From the NCBI GenBank assembly GCA_023374045.1, contig CM041782.1, positions 187,692,925 through 187,756,924 on the forward strand: a stretch of 64,000 nt of DNA, given 5' to 3'. The stretch's first letter is position 1. Every line of letters begins with the position of its first letter. The notes under the pieces are model-generated. The model was not told the origin of the DNA. It did no database searches and saw nothing but the letters and a program-made list of their open reading frames with translations. Below, one piece after another: positions 11,481 through 22,117 of the stretch. The position numbers and the translations under genes are program-made. The stretch is from Limonium bicolor. Lineage: Eukaryota > Streptophyta > Magnoliopsida > Caryophyllales > Plumbaginaceae.

Positions 11481-12163
11481 TTCTGAAATTTTTTTCTCTT
11501 AAAACACACATCCTTCTTCATCTATCTCGGACATCCAACTCCATTCATCTATTACTAGCTCTAACCTCCATCTCCAACTCTATCTACTCTTGTTAAATTT
11601 GGGGCAAATACTGAAATTAGGGTTCCAATTCATATTGAATACGGGTGATGAATTTCTACCAAGTATATTACGATATATTAGCAACTTTGTGTATAACTAC
11701 AACAGAGGTCTTAATTACTCTTAACACATCGTAGTCTTGTTTTTGTACACATCTGAAATCCGTCGGTGGTTCTTGCTGGGTATGGGATGCATACTGTGTG
11801 TGTCTGTTGCTTATTCTTATCATTATTCCTAATTGGTTCTGTTGCTGGAGTTGATCTCATTTCCTCCAGTTTAAAAACTGTAGAGATGGAGATAGATTTT
11901 GATATTATAAGTTCATTCCTCTCTAGAGCTGATAGCATATATATATGCAGATAGATTTTGATATTATAACTTTCCTAAGGTGGTTTCTGTAATCTTTGTT
12001 GGGAATGTTTCCCAAATCCTATTCGGAATGCTATTAGGAATCGTCGTGGCTATAAACCCAGACAATTTGTGCAACCCAATTGTGTAAATTTCAAAACATA
12101 AATCAGACACATGTGCGTAATTTACACAAAGGAAGCAATAAATCAGATAGACAACACATAAAA
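11480..12163. other. unassigned sequence
   Basis: The phrase AGATAGATTTTGATATTATAA occurs twice (about 11889 and 11949) around a TATATATA hairpin. At 11967-12000 there is a scrap like the satellite unit (AACTTTCCTAAGGTGGTTT). Short frames on both strands look like chance. Confidence 0.35.
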
Positions 12164-12533
12164 ACCAAACATATAAGTTGATCAGTCAAGTAAAGATAAA
12201 ATAAAGGATTGATTTGGTGAGCATTGATACCGCTTTCAAGCTGAGTGCTACCAACAGAGCTAAGAAGATATAAATAGTGCATATCACAATAGTTGCTATA
12301 AACATGCTACTGAAACATGGTTTCTGACCATCTCCTTTGCTCTTTATTGATCCCTGTGATTACTTGTCGGAAACCATGTTTCAGCAGCATGTTTATAGCA
12401 ACTATTGTGATATGCATTCTTTATTTCTTCTTAGCTCTGTTGGTGGCACTCAGCTTGAAAGCGGTATCAATACTCACTCGATCAATCCTTTATTTTATCA
12501 TTACTTGACTGATCAACTTATTTGTTTGGTTCT
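12164..12533. repeat. long imperfect inverted repeat (hairpin), arms about 165 nt
   Basis: The left arm (12164-12327) and right arm (12367-12533) are reverse complements at roughly nine bases in ten, with a 39-nt loop. Conserved stretches include CCGCTTTCAAGCTGAGTG and TATCACAATAGTTGCTATAA. The right arm reads a short hydrophobic frame (FIATIVICILYFFLALLVAL), so the source could be a gene fragment. A transcript across it would fold into double-stranded RNA. It could be a foldback or MITE element or a small-RNA hairpin. Confidence 0.8.
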
Positions 12534-12539
12534 GCTTTA

Positions 12540-12809
12540 GATACATTGTTTTGCTGATTAAGAGGCAGATCTTAATGGAAGACAAGCCTTTGAAATGGTT
12601 TTCTTTGATTGTTAGAAGGTTAGGTTTAGAAGGAGATGTTTTTCGTTGTGATTTCATTGGCCTGCTATGTATTGTCCGTAGGACATTAAATTGGTCAAAG
12701 AACGATCACAATATCTACTGTGGGTTTTCCTAACACGATAAAGTGGTTAGCTTCTCACAATATCTACTGTGGGTTTTCCTAACATGATAAATTGCTATGT
12801 ATTGTTCGT
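12540..12809. other. unassigned sequence with a direct duplication
   Basis: CACAATATCTACTGTGGG with its downstream TTTTCCTAACA occurs at about 12706 and 12757. 'CTATGTATTGT.CGTA' occurs at about 12665 and 12794. The sequence abuts a truncated LTR at 12810, so it may be part of a rearranged junction. Confidence 0.4.
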
Positions 12810-13682
12810 ATGACCATCTCCTTCTCCCCTTTGTATTCTCTTCTTGTAGTTGTGTGGGTGGTGATGTAGAATTCCTTGTTAGTTCTTTGGTTAGGGATGA
12901 ATTTTCTTGTAAAACTCTTATGATCATATATGGAATTTACAAGTTTCTTAACCCGAGTTCTAATCTTCATACAAGAAGAATGAGTTAGCATTTATTCTCT
13001 TATCTCTAAGTCTTATTTAACGTTTACAAAAACAAGAGTATGAGAGATTAGGATTTTGGTAATCTTTAATATTGTTGTTCTGAAAAGTGGGCAACAAATA
13101 CTAAGGTTAAGGATTAATCTCTTATTTCCCCATCATTCTGTTTGTATTTGCGGCATGGATTATGCACGATGCGATTAAGAATGTTGAGTTCTTGTTATCA
13201 GACCAGAAACTGGAAGTGGTATTTATGAAATGAACGATGCCGGACGTAGTACCGGATGGAAGATGTCCGGCACATGCAAAGACCTTGAATGTGCCGGGTA
13301 TTGGAGGTCCGGCAGGAAACCCGACATATTCATTTTGCGAGACACAAATCCTTTTCGAGATTTGCCACCCTTGATCCTTGATCATATGAAGTTCTTACAT
13401 TGATAATTGACCCTAGTCAAGGAAGATTAGTTTATTTAGTTAGTAGTTTTAGTTTAATTATTATTTTCCATTCCTCCTGTTTAGAATAGGCTTTTACTAG
13501 GATTAGGACTGATTTTCTATTAAGTCCCTTAGGTTCGATTCTCTCGGTCGTAATCTACTCACACTGTACTCCGACCGGGATTTTTACTACCCGTATAGAG
13601 TTGTAGGTTTAATTTAGTTATTCTTTTATTTTTTATTTATTCTTTTTGTACATCCTTTACCCCTACAAATAATTTGTTAGCA
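12810..13682 (+). repeat. 5' LTR (truncated) of the gag-only element
   Basis: It matches 17416-18270 from ATGACCATCTCC to TTGTTAGCA. The first 644 bp of the LTR, present in the 3' copy, are missing here. It contains the paired GTCCGGCACATGCAAAGACC region (about 13265). Confidence 0.8.
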
Positions 13683-13685
13683 AAA

Positions 13686-13703
13686 TGGCGCCGTTGCCGG
13701 GGA
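13686..13703 (+). other. primer binding site, tRNA-Asp type
   Basis: TGGCGCCGTTGCCGGGG lies three bases after the LTR end TTGTTAGCA. This PBS sequence is characteristic of Athila/Tat-group plant gypsy elements. Confidence 0.85.
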
Positions 13704-14339
13704 CTTGGAATTAGTCCAAGTCCTAAATTCGGTAAAATGCCCTATTCTTTATTCTTTACTATTTTATTCTTTGATTTTTAACTATCCATATTCTTTTATT
13801 CGGTTGAATATGCCGGGTGCCATGCCGGATATACGGTGCCCGGCACATTCAACATTTCTTATTGTCTAATTCTTTTATTCGTTGTTTTTGTTCACTAGGT
13901 TGAGAATGTCATGCACTTGTCGGGTGTCCTACGTCCGACACCGTGAAGGAAGTCCTATGCCGGACCAGATTCATCCGGCGCACAATCCGGCATTCAATCT
14001 CAACTTTTATTTTGCATTTTCTCTTCAAATTATTAGAGTAGTTGTAAATATTCCTTCCTAATGCACTTTTATGTTGTCTTTCCCTTCTCTTTTCCGTTTT
14101 ATTTACCTTTCTTTTTCAAAATTTGAATTCGCCGGGCGCAACGCCGGGTAAAATCAACCCGGCAGTTTTGGAGGAAGTCCAATGCCAGGCGCCGCACACC
14201 CGGCACCGCGTCCGGCATGCCCAATTTTGTTTCTTCTTTTTCATTTTGTAAATTTAATTATGTAAATATCTTATTATTTATTGCTATGAAATATTATAAC
14301 ATTGTGTTTTGCTCCTCCTAAATCTATAAAAGGTGAATG

Positions 14340-15515
14340 CTTCTTCGTCAACAAGTCTCCCTGAAGATCTAGCAAACTTTGACCCAGAGATCGAGAGGAC
14401 CCTTCTCCGCTCCATCAGACAATGAAGAAACCTACAAAGAGCATTTCCTACACAAATGGCAACATCAAGAGTCCGCAAAGAGCATGTCCTACACAAATGA
14501 AGAAACCTACAAAGAGCATTTCCTCTCCTTGCACAGAATGAATATGATGAGTGGCAAAAACTTAAGCCATATCATCAAATCCGATGTATCAAGGAGTTGG
14601 GTATGTTTGACGGGTCGAACCTGGACGATGCCTTGCTCCACATCACCAAATTCCTACAACACACAAACAGCCTAACTCCACAAATAATGTCCTCCAATAC
14701 GCCAGACTTTCCCTCTTCCCCCATAGTCTCACGGGAAATGCTAGCAAGTGGTACCATAGTCTGACCCCTAATACTATTTCCACATGGGAGGACATGACAA
14801 CCAAGTTGACAGCCCATCTCGGAGAACATCTGTGAGACTTGAGACAGATTCAAGGGGTTGCTGCGCACGTGTCCACACCACGACCTCACCAAGGAACAAC
14901 TATCTCAGTTGTTCTACAAAGGATTGGTCAACCAATGCAAGACGATGATCCTATCCTCCCTTGGTGCAGACATACTGAAGAAGCCTAGTGATCAATTCCT
15001 CAATGGAATTGAATCTCTTTGCGAAGAGATTAGAGATTGGACCATAGGTGGAACCAGGGGCGGTACCGCTGGTTTATATCAAGTGGGCGAGGGAGACGCT
15101 AAATTTGAAAAATTAATGTAAAGTCATGAGCAGTTGTTGGAGAGCAATGCTCAAACGTCCTCGAAGGTTAGCGCTCTACAGAAGGTGGTGGAGCAAATGG
15201 CAATGAATAAACTTCCTCAGCAGGCGAATGTGGTTAGTGCACGACCACACGCTCAGGGCCCTCACATGACAGACTTTCAGAATGCTGAGGAAGTTAACTA
15301 TGTGAGCAACCAAGGGTATAGGCAGCCATGGCAGCAGGGGAATCAACCCCCTCACAACTTCCAAAATCAAGCCGGCTACCGGGGAGGTCAGAGGCAATAC
15401 ATGCAGACTCCTTATGGAGGAGTTCCTTCTAACCAACCATCCCACCCAGCATCTTCATCAGAGGCTGAAATGGCTGAATTGCGAGACATGATGTCGGCTC
15501 TGATGAACAAGACTT
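14340..15515 (+). pseudogene. gag: gag of the gag-only element, frameshifted
   Basis: Three frame pieces together resemble plant Athila/Tat gag. They are about 14379-14675, 14858-15121 (with 'LSQLFYKGLVNQCKTMILS', the usual FYxGL motif region) and 15134-15517 (with 'AEEVNYVSNQGYRQPW' and glutamine/asparagine-rich sequence). A stop separates the second and third, and the first appears to contain an internal duplication of 'NEETYKEHFL'. No zinc knuckle or pol follows. Gag would form the particle; this copy cannot make it intact. Confidence 0.65.
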
Positions 15516-15873
15516 AGGACGCTCACAATGAGATCTCGACCATTCGCAAAGAGCATAAAGCGTTGCAGTTGCAGCAACTTCTGGCACAACCACGACAACA
15601 AGGTCAACTCCCATCTCAAACGCAAACTAATCCAAGGGAGCATGCAAATTCGGTCACCATCTTGTCAAAGATCTCCGATAATGCCAAGTAGCCTAAAAGG
15701 CTAAGTCTAGGGCGGTTCCTCCTCACGCATTCATCGTCTTTACACAGGGGAGCCCTTCTTTTCCTTTAAATTTTTACCTTTATTGTTTTTTTAATTATTC
15801 TTTTGTTAATTGGTTTAAGGTGAGTTTCTTCTACGTTTGGTTTGCCAAAAAAATATCAATGTTTCTTTTCATT

Positions 15874-15894
15874 TTGAACACTGGGGACAGTGTT
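15874..15894 (+). other. AACACTG-GGGA-CAGTGTT palindrome
   Basis: This short palindrome is followed by a purine-poor GGGATCCCCC stretch. Comparable palindromes follow the pol gene in Athila/Tat-type elements. Its presence 360 bp after gag marks where a pol deletion has joined gag to the 3' region. Confidence 0.5.
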
Positions 15895-16224
15895 CCTACC
15901 AAGTGTAGGGTAGGGATCCCCCTTAAAAAAATTTAAAATAATTTTTGTTTATAATAATATGCATAAATTGTGAGTTTTATCAATGTTTTACTAAACTTTT
16001 TGCATGTTTTTGATTTAGATGAGATTAGGAATGAATAAATGTTTGGTCTCTCAAGAGGTAAGCTTTCTAATGACTTGTAGATTCCTGTTTTCAACTTCTT
16101 GATTCTTTTTATTTAACATGAGTATATGATCTTACTCCTAATTCTTTCCTTTATTTACTTCTGGGTATTATTTTATTTCCTTTTTCAAGATGTGAAAAGT
16201 TTTTTGGGTGAAAATCTAAAATAA

Positions 16225-16290
16225 GGTTTTATGTGAAAAAAAAAGAAAGAAGGAGAAAGAAGAAAAAAGAAAAAAAAGAAAAAAATCTTC
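16225..16290. repeat. A/G-rich low-complexity tract
   Basis: About 60 bp of A and G only (AAAAAAGAAAGAAGGAG-like) in the untranslated 3' region of the gag-only element. Confidence 0.6.
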
Positions 16291-16771
16291 TTCCAAATCA
16301 AAGGCATTATATTCCTTGAGGTTGCAATAAAATGCCTCAAAATAAAAGAAAGAAATGAGAGTTTTTCCTTTTATTTTTCTCCAAAATTCCCTGTTCTTCA
16401 ATGCAAAAAAAATCATGGTTGATTCAGAAACCCTTGAGAAATAGGGCTGAACCATTAAAACCATTGATAAGGGTCTTGGCCACATTCAGAAACTCTTGAA
16501 AAATGGAGCTGAATGATGGAAACCAGAAAAAGGAGAGATTGCAAAATCCCTTATGCAAAATAGCCCAAGAGTTTTTGATCGGTTTTGAAATTCTTTATTT
16601 TATACTCATTAGTATGTTTTTAATAAATAAGGAAGATTAAGTGATACTTATGAAATAGAGTCAGACAGTTGAGAATATTTATCTAATTGTCATTCTAGAG
16701 TTTATCTGTTTTGTGCATAAGTAATTAATCCTTTCTAATCTAGTTTTGCTCGAGGACTAGCAAAAGGTAAG

Positions 16772-18270
16772 TGTTGGGCCTTGAGAAGCCGCATACTTAT
16801 CATATTTTATGCATTAGATTTAGGAGTATATTGATTTAAATAAGGTTAAATTTATGTTATATTATGTGTTAAAGCATATTATTTGTACAGAGTTATGTTT
16901 TGTGAGCTTTCTATGCAAGGAACAAATTCCTAGGAAAAAATACAGGTGATGCCGGACTTGAAGTCGGGTGTCTCCTGCACGGCATAGGTCAGGAGCAGAA
17001 AAGGATCCCTGTCGGGTCTGTTGCCGGGTACATCCTATCCGGCACATATGTGAAAAGTCACCACGGTGACCAATCGATGACAGTTATTTACGGTTGACAG
17101 TTTGACCATTGCCGGGCATGGTGTCGGACGTATCCTGTCCGGCACAAGCAGCGTTTTGCCTGGCAGTTTTGACTGTTAACGGTTAAGCATATTTAACATG
17201 TGGTGCCGGATGACTTTCACCCGGCATACCACCCAGCATATGGAGTATTTATTGCCTTTAAATAGGCTGAAGGGCTTCATCAAATGACACATTTCAACAC
17301 CCCTATACACTCCATTCAGGTCTCTATTTCCGCCCCACTCCATTGTTGGTATCCAAGGAAATTCTGCAGATCCATCCACGCGAAGAGAAGAAGAAGATCT
17401 TGTCGGGTTAAGGCTATGACCATCTCCTTCTCCACATTGTACTCTCTTCTTGTAGTTGTGTGGGTGGTGATGTAGAATTCCTTGTTAGTTCTTTGGTTAG
17501 GGATGAATTTCCTTGTAAAACTCTTATGATCATATATGGAATTTACAAGTTTCTTAACCCGAGTTCTAATCTTCATACAAGAAGAATGAGTTAGCTACTT
17601 ATTCTATTATCTCTAAGTCTTACTTAAGGTTTACAAAAACAAGAGTAGGATAAATTGGATTTTGGTAATCTTTAATATTGTTGTTCTGAAAAGTGGGCAA
17701 CAAATACTAAGGTATAGAATTAATCTCTTTTTTCCCCATCATTCTGTTTGTATTTGCGGCATGGAGAGCGCGATGCGAGACGACTTTTGAGTTCTTGTTA
17801 TCAGACGACAACTGGAACGTGGTATTTACGAAATGACGATGTCGGAGTGTAGTCCGGGATGGAAGATGTCCGGCACATGCAAAGACCTTGAATTGCCGGG
17901 TATTGGAGTCCGGCAGGAAACCCGGCATATTAATTTGCGAGACACAATCCTTTTCGAGATTTTCCACCCTTGATCCTTGATCAGATGAAGTTCTAACATG
18001 ATAATTGACCCTATGAAGGAAGATTAGTTTATTTAGTTTAAGTTTTTGGTTTTAATTATTATTTTCATTCCCCCTGTTTAGAATTAGCTTTTACTAGGAT
18101 TATGACTGATTTTCTATTAATCCCTTGGTTCGATACTCTCGGTCGTAATCTACTCACACTGTACTCCAACTGGAGATTTTTGCTACCTATAGTTGTAGGT
18201 TATTTTAGCTATTCTTTATTCTTTTATTTATTATTTTTGTACATCTTTTAACCCACAATTATTGTTAGCA
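16772..18270 (+). repeat. 3' LTR of the gag-only element (1499 bp)
   Basis: It starts TGTTGGGCCTTGAG just after a GAGGACTAGCAAAAGGTAAG purine-rich stretch and ends TTGTTAGCA. The 3' two-thirds duplicates 12810-13682. The first third has repeated GCCGGG/CCCGGC/TCCGGC motifs. The base after it (18271) is already gypsy pol sequence. Confidence 0.8.
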
Positions 18271-18479
18271 CGTCCCTCACTGTCTAGCTCGTAGCATACT
18301 CAAACCATCATCAACCATCTACTAACTTCTGCCTGACCTCCTGTAGATATACAGCCCGTCCTAGCTGCATATACCTCCTCAGTTGTCGTGGTCGTCTCTA
18401 TCAAGGCAGAAGTGATATGCTCTTCTCTCTCAAGCGTCTCGCCACCCCTTTCCCTTTTTCCTTCTGTGTACTATCAGTT

Positions 18480-18848
18480 GATCTCATAATCAGCCAGTAG
18501 CTCGACCCATCGTCGCTGTAACAGGTTCAGCTCCTTCTGGGTCCAGATGTATTTCAGACTCTTATGGTCTGTCATAATCTGGATTGTGGCTCCATATAGG
18601 TAGTGTCACCAGAATCTTCAAGCGAAGACTATGGCGAGGAGCTTCAAGGTCGTGTGTGGGATAATTTTTCTTCGTTCTTCTCTCTCAGCTGTGAGAACGT
18701 ATGGTACAACTCTGCCATTCTGCATCATTACCCCGCCAATCCCTCTGCCTGAAGCATCACAACAAACTTCGCATCCCTCGTTCCCTTCAGGGATTACCAG
18801 CACTGAAGTTGTGGTCAAGGCGTCTTTCAGTGCCTGAAAGGAGACCAC
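18480..18848 (-). pseudogene. pol: gypsy RNase H domain
   Basis: The frame at 18618-18848 reads a Ty3-type RNase H start ('VCCDASGRGIGGVMMQNG', the conserved DAS with catalytic D). In another frame down to 18480 comes '[21 protein letters not shown]', the usual RNase H end. A frameshift separates them. The connection to integrase is degraded between 18480 and 18271. Confidence 0.8.
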
Positions 18849-18925
18849 ACAAGCCTCTGTCCATACAAACTCGGGCTATCCTTCTTCATCAGAGAGGTTA
18901 AAGGCTGGCCACCTGGAGAAGTCCT

Positions 18926-19870
18926 TCACGAAGCGTCGGTAGTAGCCGCCAACCCAAGGAAGCTCCGAATCTCTATCACTGTACGGGGTCTATGCCAGCT
19001 CTTCACCGCCTGGACCTTAGTTGGGTCTACTGAAACTCCCTCAGCTGAGATCACATGACTAAGAAAGGTCACCTTGTCCACCCAGAATTCACTTGCTGAA
19101 CTTGGCATAAAGTTGCTTCTCTCTCAGAGTCTCCAAATTGTCCTCAAATGCTGTTCATGCTCGTCTCTGCTCCTGGAGAAGATCAAGATGTCATCTATGA
19201 ATACGACCACCGACTTGTCTAGTTGGGCTTGGAAGGCTCTCTACATCAGGTCCATGAATATCACTGGTGCATTGGTCAGTCCACAAGGCATCACTTTTAA
19301 ACTCGTAATGGCCATATCCGGTCCGGAATGTTGTCTTCTCTATATCTGATTCAGCTACTACAATCTGATGATATCTAGAACGTAGATCGATCTTAGAGAA
19401 CACTTCTGCTCCCTTTAGATGGTCAAATAGGTCATCGATCTTGGGCAGTGGGTACTTGTTCTTGATCATGACATTGTTCAGCTCCCTGTAGTTGATACAA
19501 AGTCTCATGCTTCCGTCCTTCTTCTCGACGAACAAGACTGGAGCGCCTAAGGTGAGACACTGGGTCTGATGAAACCCTTATCTAGTAGCTCCTACAGTTG
19601 TTTCTTCAATTCGACCACCTCTGCAGGGCCAATCCGGTAGGGAGCCTTAGCAATCGGTCCTGTACCAGGTATGAGGTCGATGTTGAACTCAACCTCTCTA
19701 AGCGGTGGCAGTTCAGGTAGCTCCTCTAGAAAAATGTCGGGATACTCCAACACAATGGGAACGTCGCTCCTGAACTTCGGATCCATCCTCAGATCCTGGG
19801 CATAACAGTAGTAGGCGGTAGCACCCTTTGACACCTCCTTCATCAGTGATAACACCGATAAAACCTTCAC
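18926..19870 (-). pseudogene. pol: gypsy reverse transcriptase, frameshifted
   Basis: 19592-19870 gives the linker and RT start ('EVEFNIDLIPGTGPIAKAPY'). 19191-19535 gives fingers and palm ('[15 protein letters not shown]', '[14 protein letters not shown]'). The catalytic FIDD (codons at about 19190-19201) is in another frame, and 18926-19108 gives the thumb/connection ('VTFLSHVISAEGVSVDPTKV'). At least two frameshifts break the protein. It would copy element RNA into DNA in the cytoplasmic particle. All core RT blocks are recognisable. Confidence 0.85.
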
Positions 19871-19880
19871 AGTCGGCTGC

Positions 19881-20392
19881 TTGGGCTACATTCGGTATGA
19901 TACTGTGATTCCTATAGCTGACTTCAAGAGAAGACGATGCTCTGCGCAGTGTAGTCTACCTCTGTACCGCTGTAGCGTGTCCATGCCCATAATTATGTTG
20001 AATCCCATACTAGGGAAGACAATGGCATCAAGAAGGAAGTCTGCTCCCTTGATGTGTATGCTCAGATCCTTGCATTGCTTACTTCACTTGATCAACTCTC
20101 TAGATGGCAACAAGACTGAGCAATTATGGATATCCTCTGTAGGTGTATCTATCTTAGCATGAAATGCTTGGAATATGAATGAATGGGAGGCTCCAAAATC
20201 ACATTGAACGGTGGCCACCACTCCATTAATTAAGAATGTGCCTGAAATTATAGAGTAGATTTTAAGAATTTTCCAAGAAACTTTTCTAAGGTAGCTAATC
20301 AGGGTTAATTATTATACCTGTGATGACCATTCCATTGCTCTTTGCTTGAGCCTGGTTCAACACATTCAACCTGATCCCTGAGTTTCCAACCC
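19881..20392 (-). pseudogene. pol: gypsy protease domain with two candidate introns
   Basis: After a candidate acceptor at 20393 an exon reads 'RLNVLNQAQAKSNGMVITG'. After a 76-nt candidate intron (20242-20317) the frame continues with 'CDFGASHSFI', the aspartic protease active site in gypsy form. The frame goes on to 'LHIKGADFLLDAIVFPSMGFNIIMGMD'-type sequence with in-frame stops. The protease cuts the polyprotein. The exon structure is unusual for a retroelement. Confidence 0.7.
20242..20317 (-). other. candidate spliceosomal intron in gypsy protease (76 nt)
   Basis: On the minus strand: ATCACAG|GTATAATAATT ... CTATAATTTCAG|GCACATTC. Removing it joins 'GMVIT' to 'GTFLINGVV' in frame. The length, GT...AG ends and pyrimidine-rich 3' end fit a small plant intron. 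The splicing itself is inference. Confidence 0.55.
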
Positions 20393-20463
20393 CTAGAACG
20401 AAGCAATTAAAATCATAAGATTTCCATTCTTATTGAAAGCTTCATGAGCAACTTAAAGATTAC
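20393..20463 (-). other. candidate intron between AlkB end and protease (71 nt)
   Basis: GTAATC... ends in CGTTCTAG just before the GVGNSGIRL exon. If it is removed, the AlkB frame and the protease frame are the same frame, apart from two TAG codons. The weak donor makes this less sure than the other introns. Confidence 0.35.
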
Positions 20464-20497
20464 AATGCTGAAATTGTAAAATACATGGCTAGGTCTA

Positions 20498-21200
20498 TGA
20501 TGGGATCGGGGTGCTGACCGAGTAGGTCTGAGGTGTTAGTCTCAGACCAACTCTGCTTGAAGAATAAACGAGTGCAGAAAAATAATAACGCGGAAGCTTT
20601 TGTTTAAACTTAACAAGATAGGATTCTGCTTGTATTGAAATTCAATGTGAATTACAACCTAGCTTCCTATCTTGGATTCGACAGAGGTACTCTGTCTCAT
20701 CCAACACTCGCTCTACTCTCGGCTTTGATCAATGCGTCACAAGGAGTAAAGGGGAGTGTTCTATGTGTGCTCTCTAGGTAATAAATACCTAAGCTAATTG
20801 ACAATATCTCACTAAGATCTCTCAAAATACTTTCACTCTCAAACAGTATCTTTCTCTCTCTCAGAATAATTCAGAATGCCCACATGAATTAGTTACAACT
20901 CTATGTATATATACTTGCTAAACGGTTTCCTAAATCTTCGGAGATGTCTTCATGTCGTGGCTGCTTAACTCTGGATGCGCAAGTATCGGAGTTGTTTGTT
21001 GCTTCACGTTCTCACGTTATGCATGCTTCCACGCATCCTAGATTTCTGCCGCCATTTGATGGTGTCACGCCTTGGTTGATCATAGACAGATAGACAAGTC
21101 TTGTTGTAGAGGTACTCGAGTTGGTGCGTTACGACGCCAAGTCTTTCTCAAAGCTACTTTGACTGAGGAGGCAATCATCTACAAAACTAAGTCTTCAACA
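20498..21200 (-). repeat. Sirevirus 3' LTR
   Basis: On the plus strand it runs TGATGGGATCGG...AAGTCTTCAACA. It matches 33292-33996 with few differences. The U5 stem-loop GGTCTGAG-GTGTTAGT-CTCAGACC is at about 20525-20548. Confidence 0.92.
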
Positions 21201-21540
21201 AAATTCCCCCTTTTTGCTGATGATGGCAAACTCAGTGTATCCGGCATGGACTTTGAAGTTGTTAACGAATGTACCTACAAAGAAAACCGATAGCAAGGCA
21301 GAGCAACTAGCTCGGGAGAACAACTCACTGTTTGTTCCCCCTTAAACAAATATTCCCCCTTAAGCTAATGCAGTTGATAAGAACAGATAAAACTATAATA
21401 CGAAGCTACTTCAAATACTACTTAACAGAACTAAAACCAATCCGAAACAAGATGAGGCCTTCAGAGGCACTCAGCATCCACACATAGTTACCCGCATAAA
21501 CCAGCCGGGGATACACCGCTTCCCCCGTTTGCCAACATCA
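21201..21540 (-). other. multiple polypurine tracts of the Sirevirus
   Basis: Directly beside the LTR, the minus strand reads GCAAAAAGGGGGAATTT (about 21201-21217). Further purine tracts lie at about 21338-21358 (two AAGGGGGAA-like tracts) and 21521 (AAACGGGGGAAGCGG). Repeated PPTs of this AAAAAGGGGGA type with the CATCATCAGC lead-in are a Sirevirus trademark. They prime plus-strand DNA synthesis. Confidence 0.8.
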
Positions 21541-22117
21541 GAGGAAACGCATTAAAAGTATCCAAAAACACATAATCCAAAAAGTCATAAAACCAATCAA
21601 CCAGTACAAATCCAAGAGTATTTTAAAAAGTCAGTCAATCCTAAGAGTTAGAGGGGGTGGGGTAAAGAGTTAGTCATCTCCTCGATCCATTTCTGTGTCC
21701 TCATCCCGTGCTCCATCTTCCCCCGAAGCCTCAGCATCATCCATTGCTTTCGCCGCTGCCAGGGTGTCAGCAAAAGTCTCCCTAAACTCCTTCACCAGCT
21801 TCTGGACTCCCCTGCAAAGATATTCATCGTCTGTTTGTGGTTTTTGTTGAGGACGTCGATGAGCATGTCGATCTTTATGGATAGAGTGGGGGGTTGTTCT
21901 CGATCGCAGCTACCCGTTCAGACAGAGATGCTGTGTTAGGAGGGGATGTTGTTTTTGGAAGGGCTTGCTTTTTGGATGGAGGATTCGGCTTGGAGCCAGA
22001 CTTGATCTGGAAGGATGGTGTTTTGTTGTACAGTATCTGACCGAGTATGTCGGTTTCTGTGATGCGACTGGCTTTGGAGGGATCAAGGACGACATCACAA
22101 TGGGTGAGGATTTTTGG
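21541..22117 (-). other. Sirevirus 3' untranslated or decayed env-like tail
   Basis: Contains a short minus frame (21910-22098) rich in P, S, K and H that may be the decayed end of the env-like ORF. Nothing else was recognised. Confidence 0.4.

Larger units (their letters stand above)
12810..18270 (+). mobile_element. gag-only Athila/Tat-like gypsy retrotransposon, 5'-truncated
   Basis: Order: truncated 5' LTR (12810-13682), tRNA-Asp-type PBS (TGGCGCCGTTGCCGGGG at 13686), damaged gag (about 14340-15515), a polyprotein-3'-end hallmark palindrome (15874-15894), PPT-like purine stretch, and full 3' LTR (16772-18270). No protease, RT, RNase H or integrase fits between gag and the 3' end, so it is a non-autonomous gag-only element. 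It abuts the gypsy pol at 18271. The LTRs and leader are strewn with GCCGGG/CCCGGC palindromic motifs. Confidence 0.75.

Noticed and set aside
13122..13385. Minus-strand frames duplicated at 17707-17967
   Set aside because: They are the same LTR segment read twice; LTRs do not code here.
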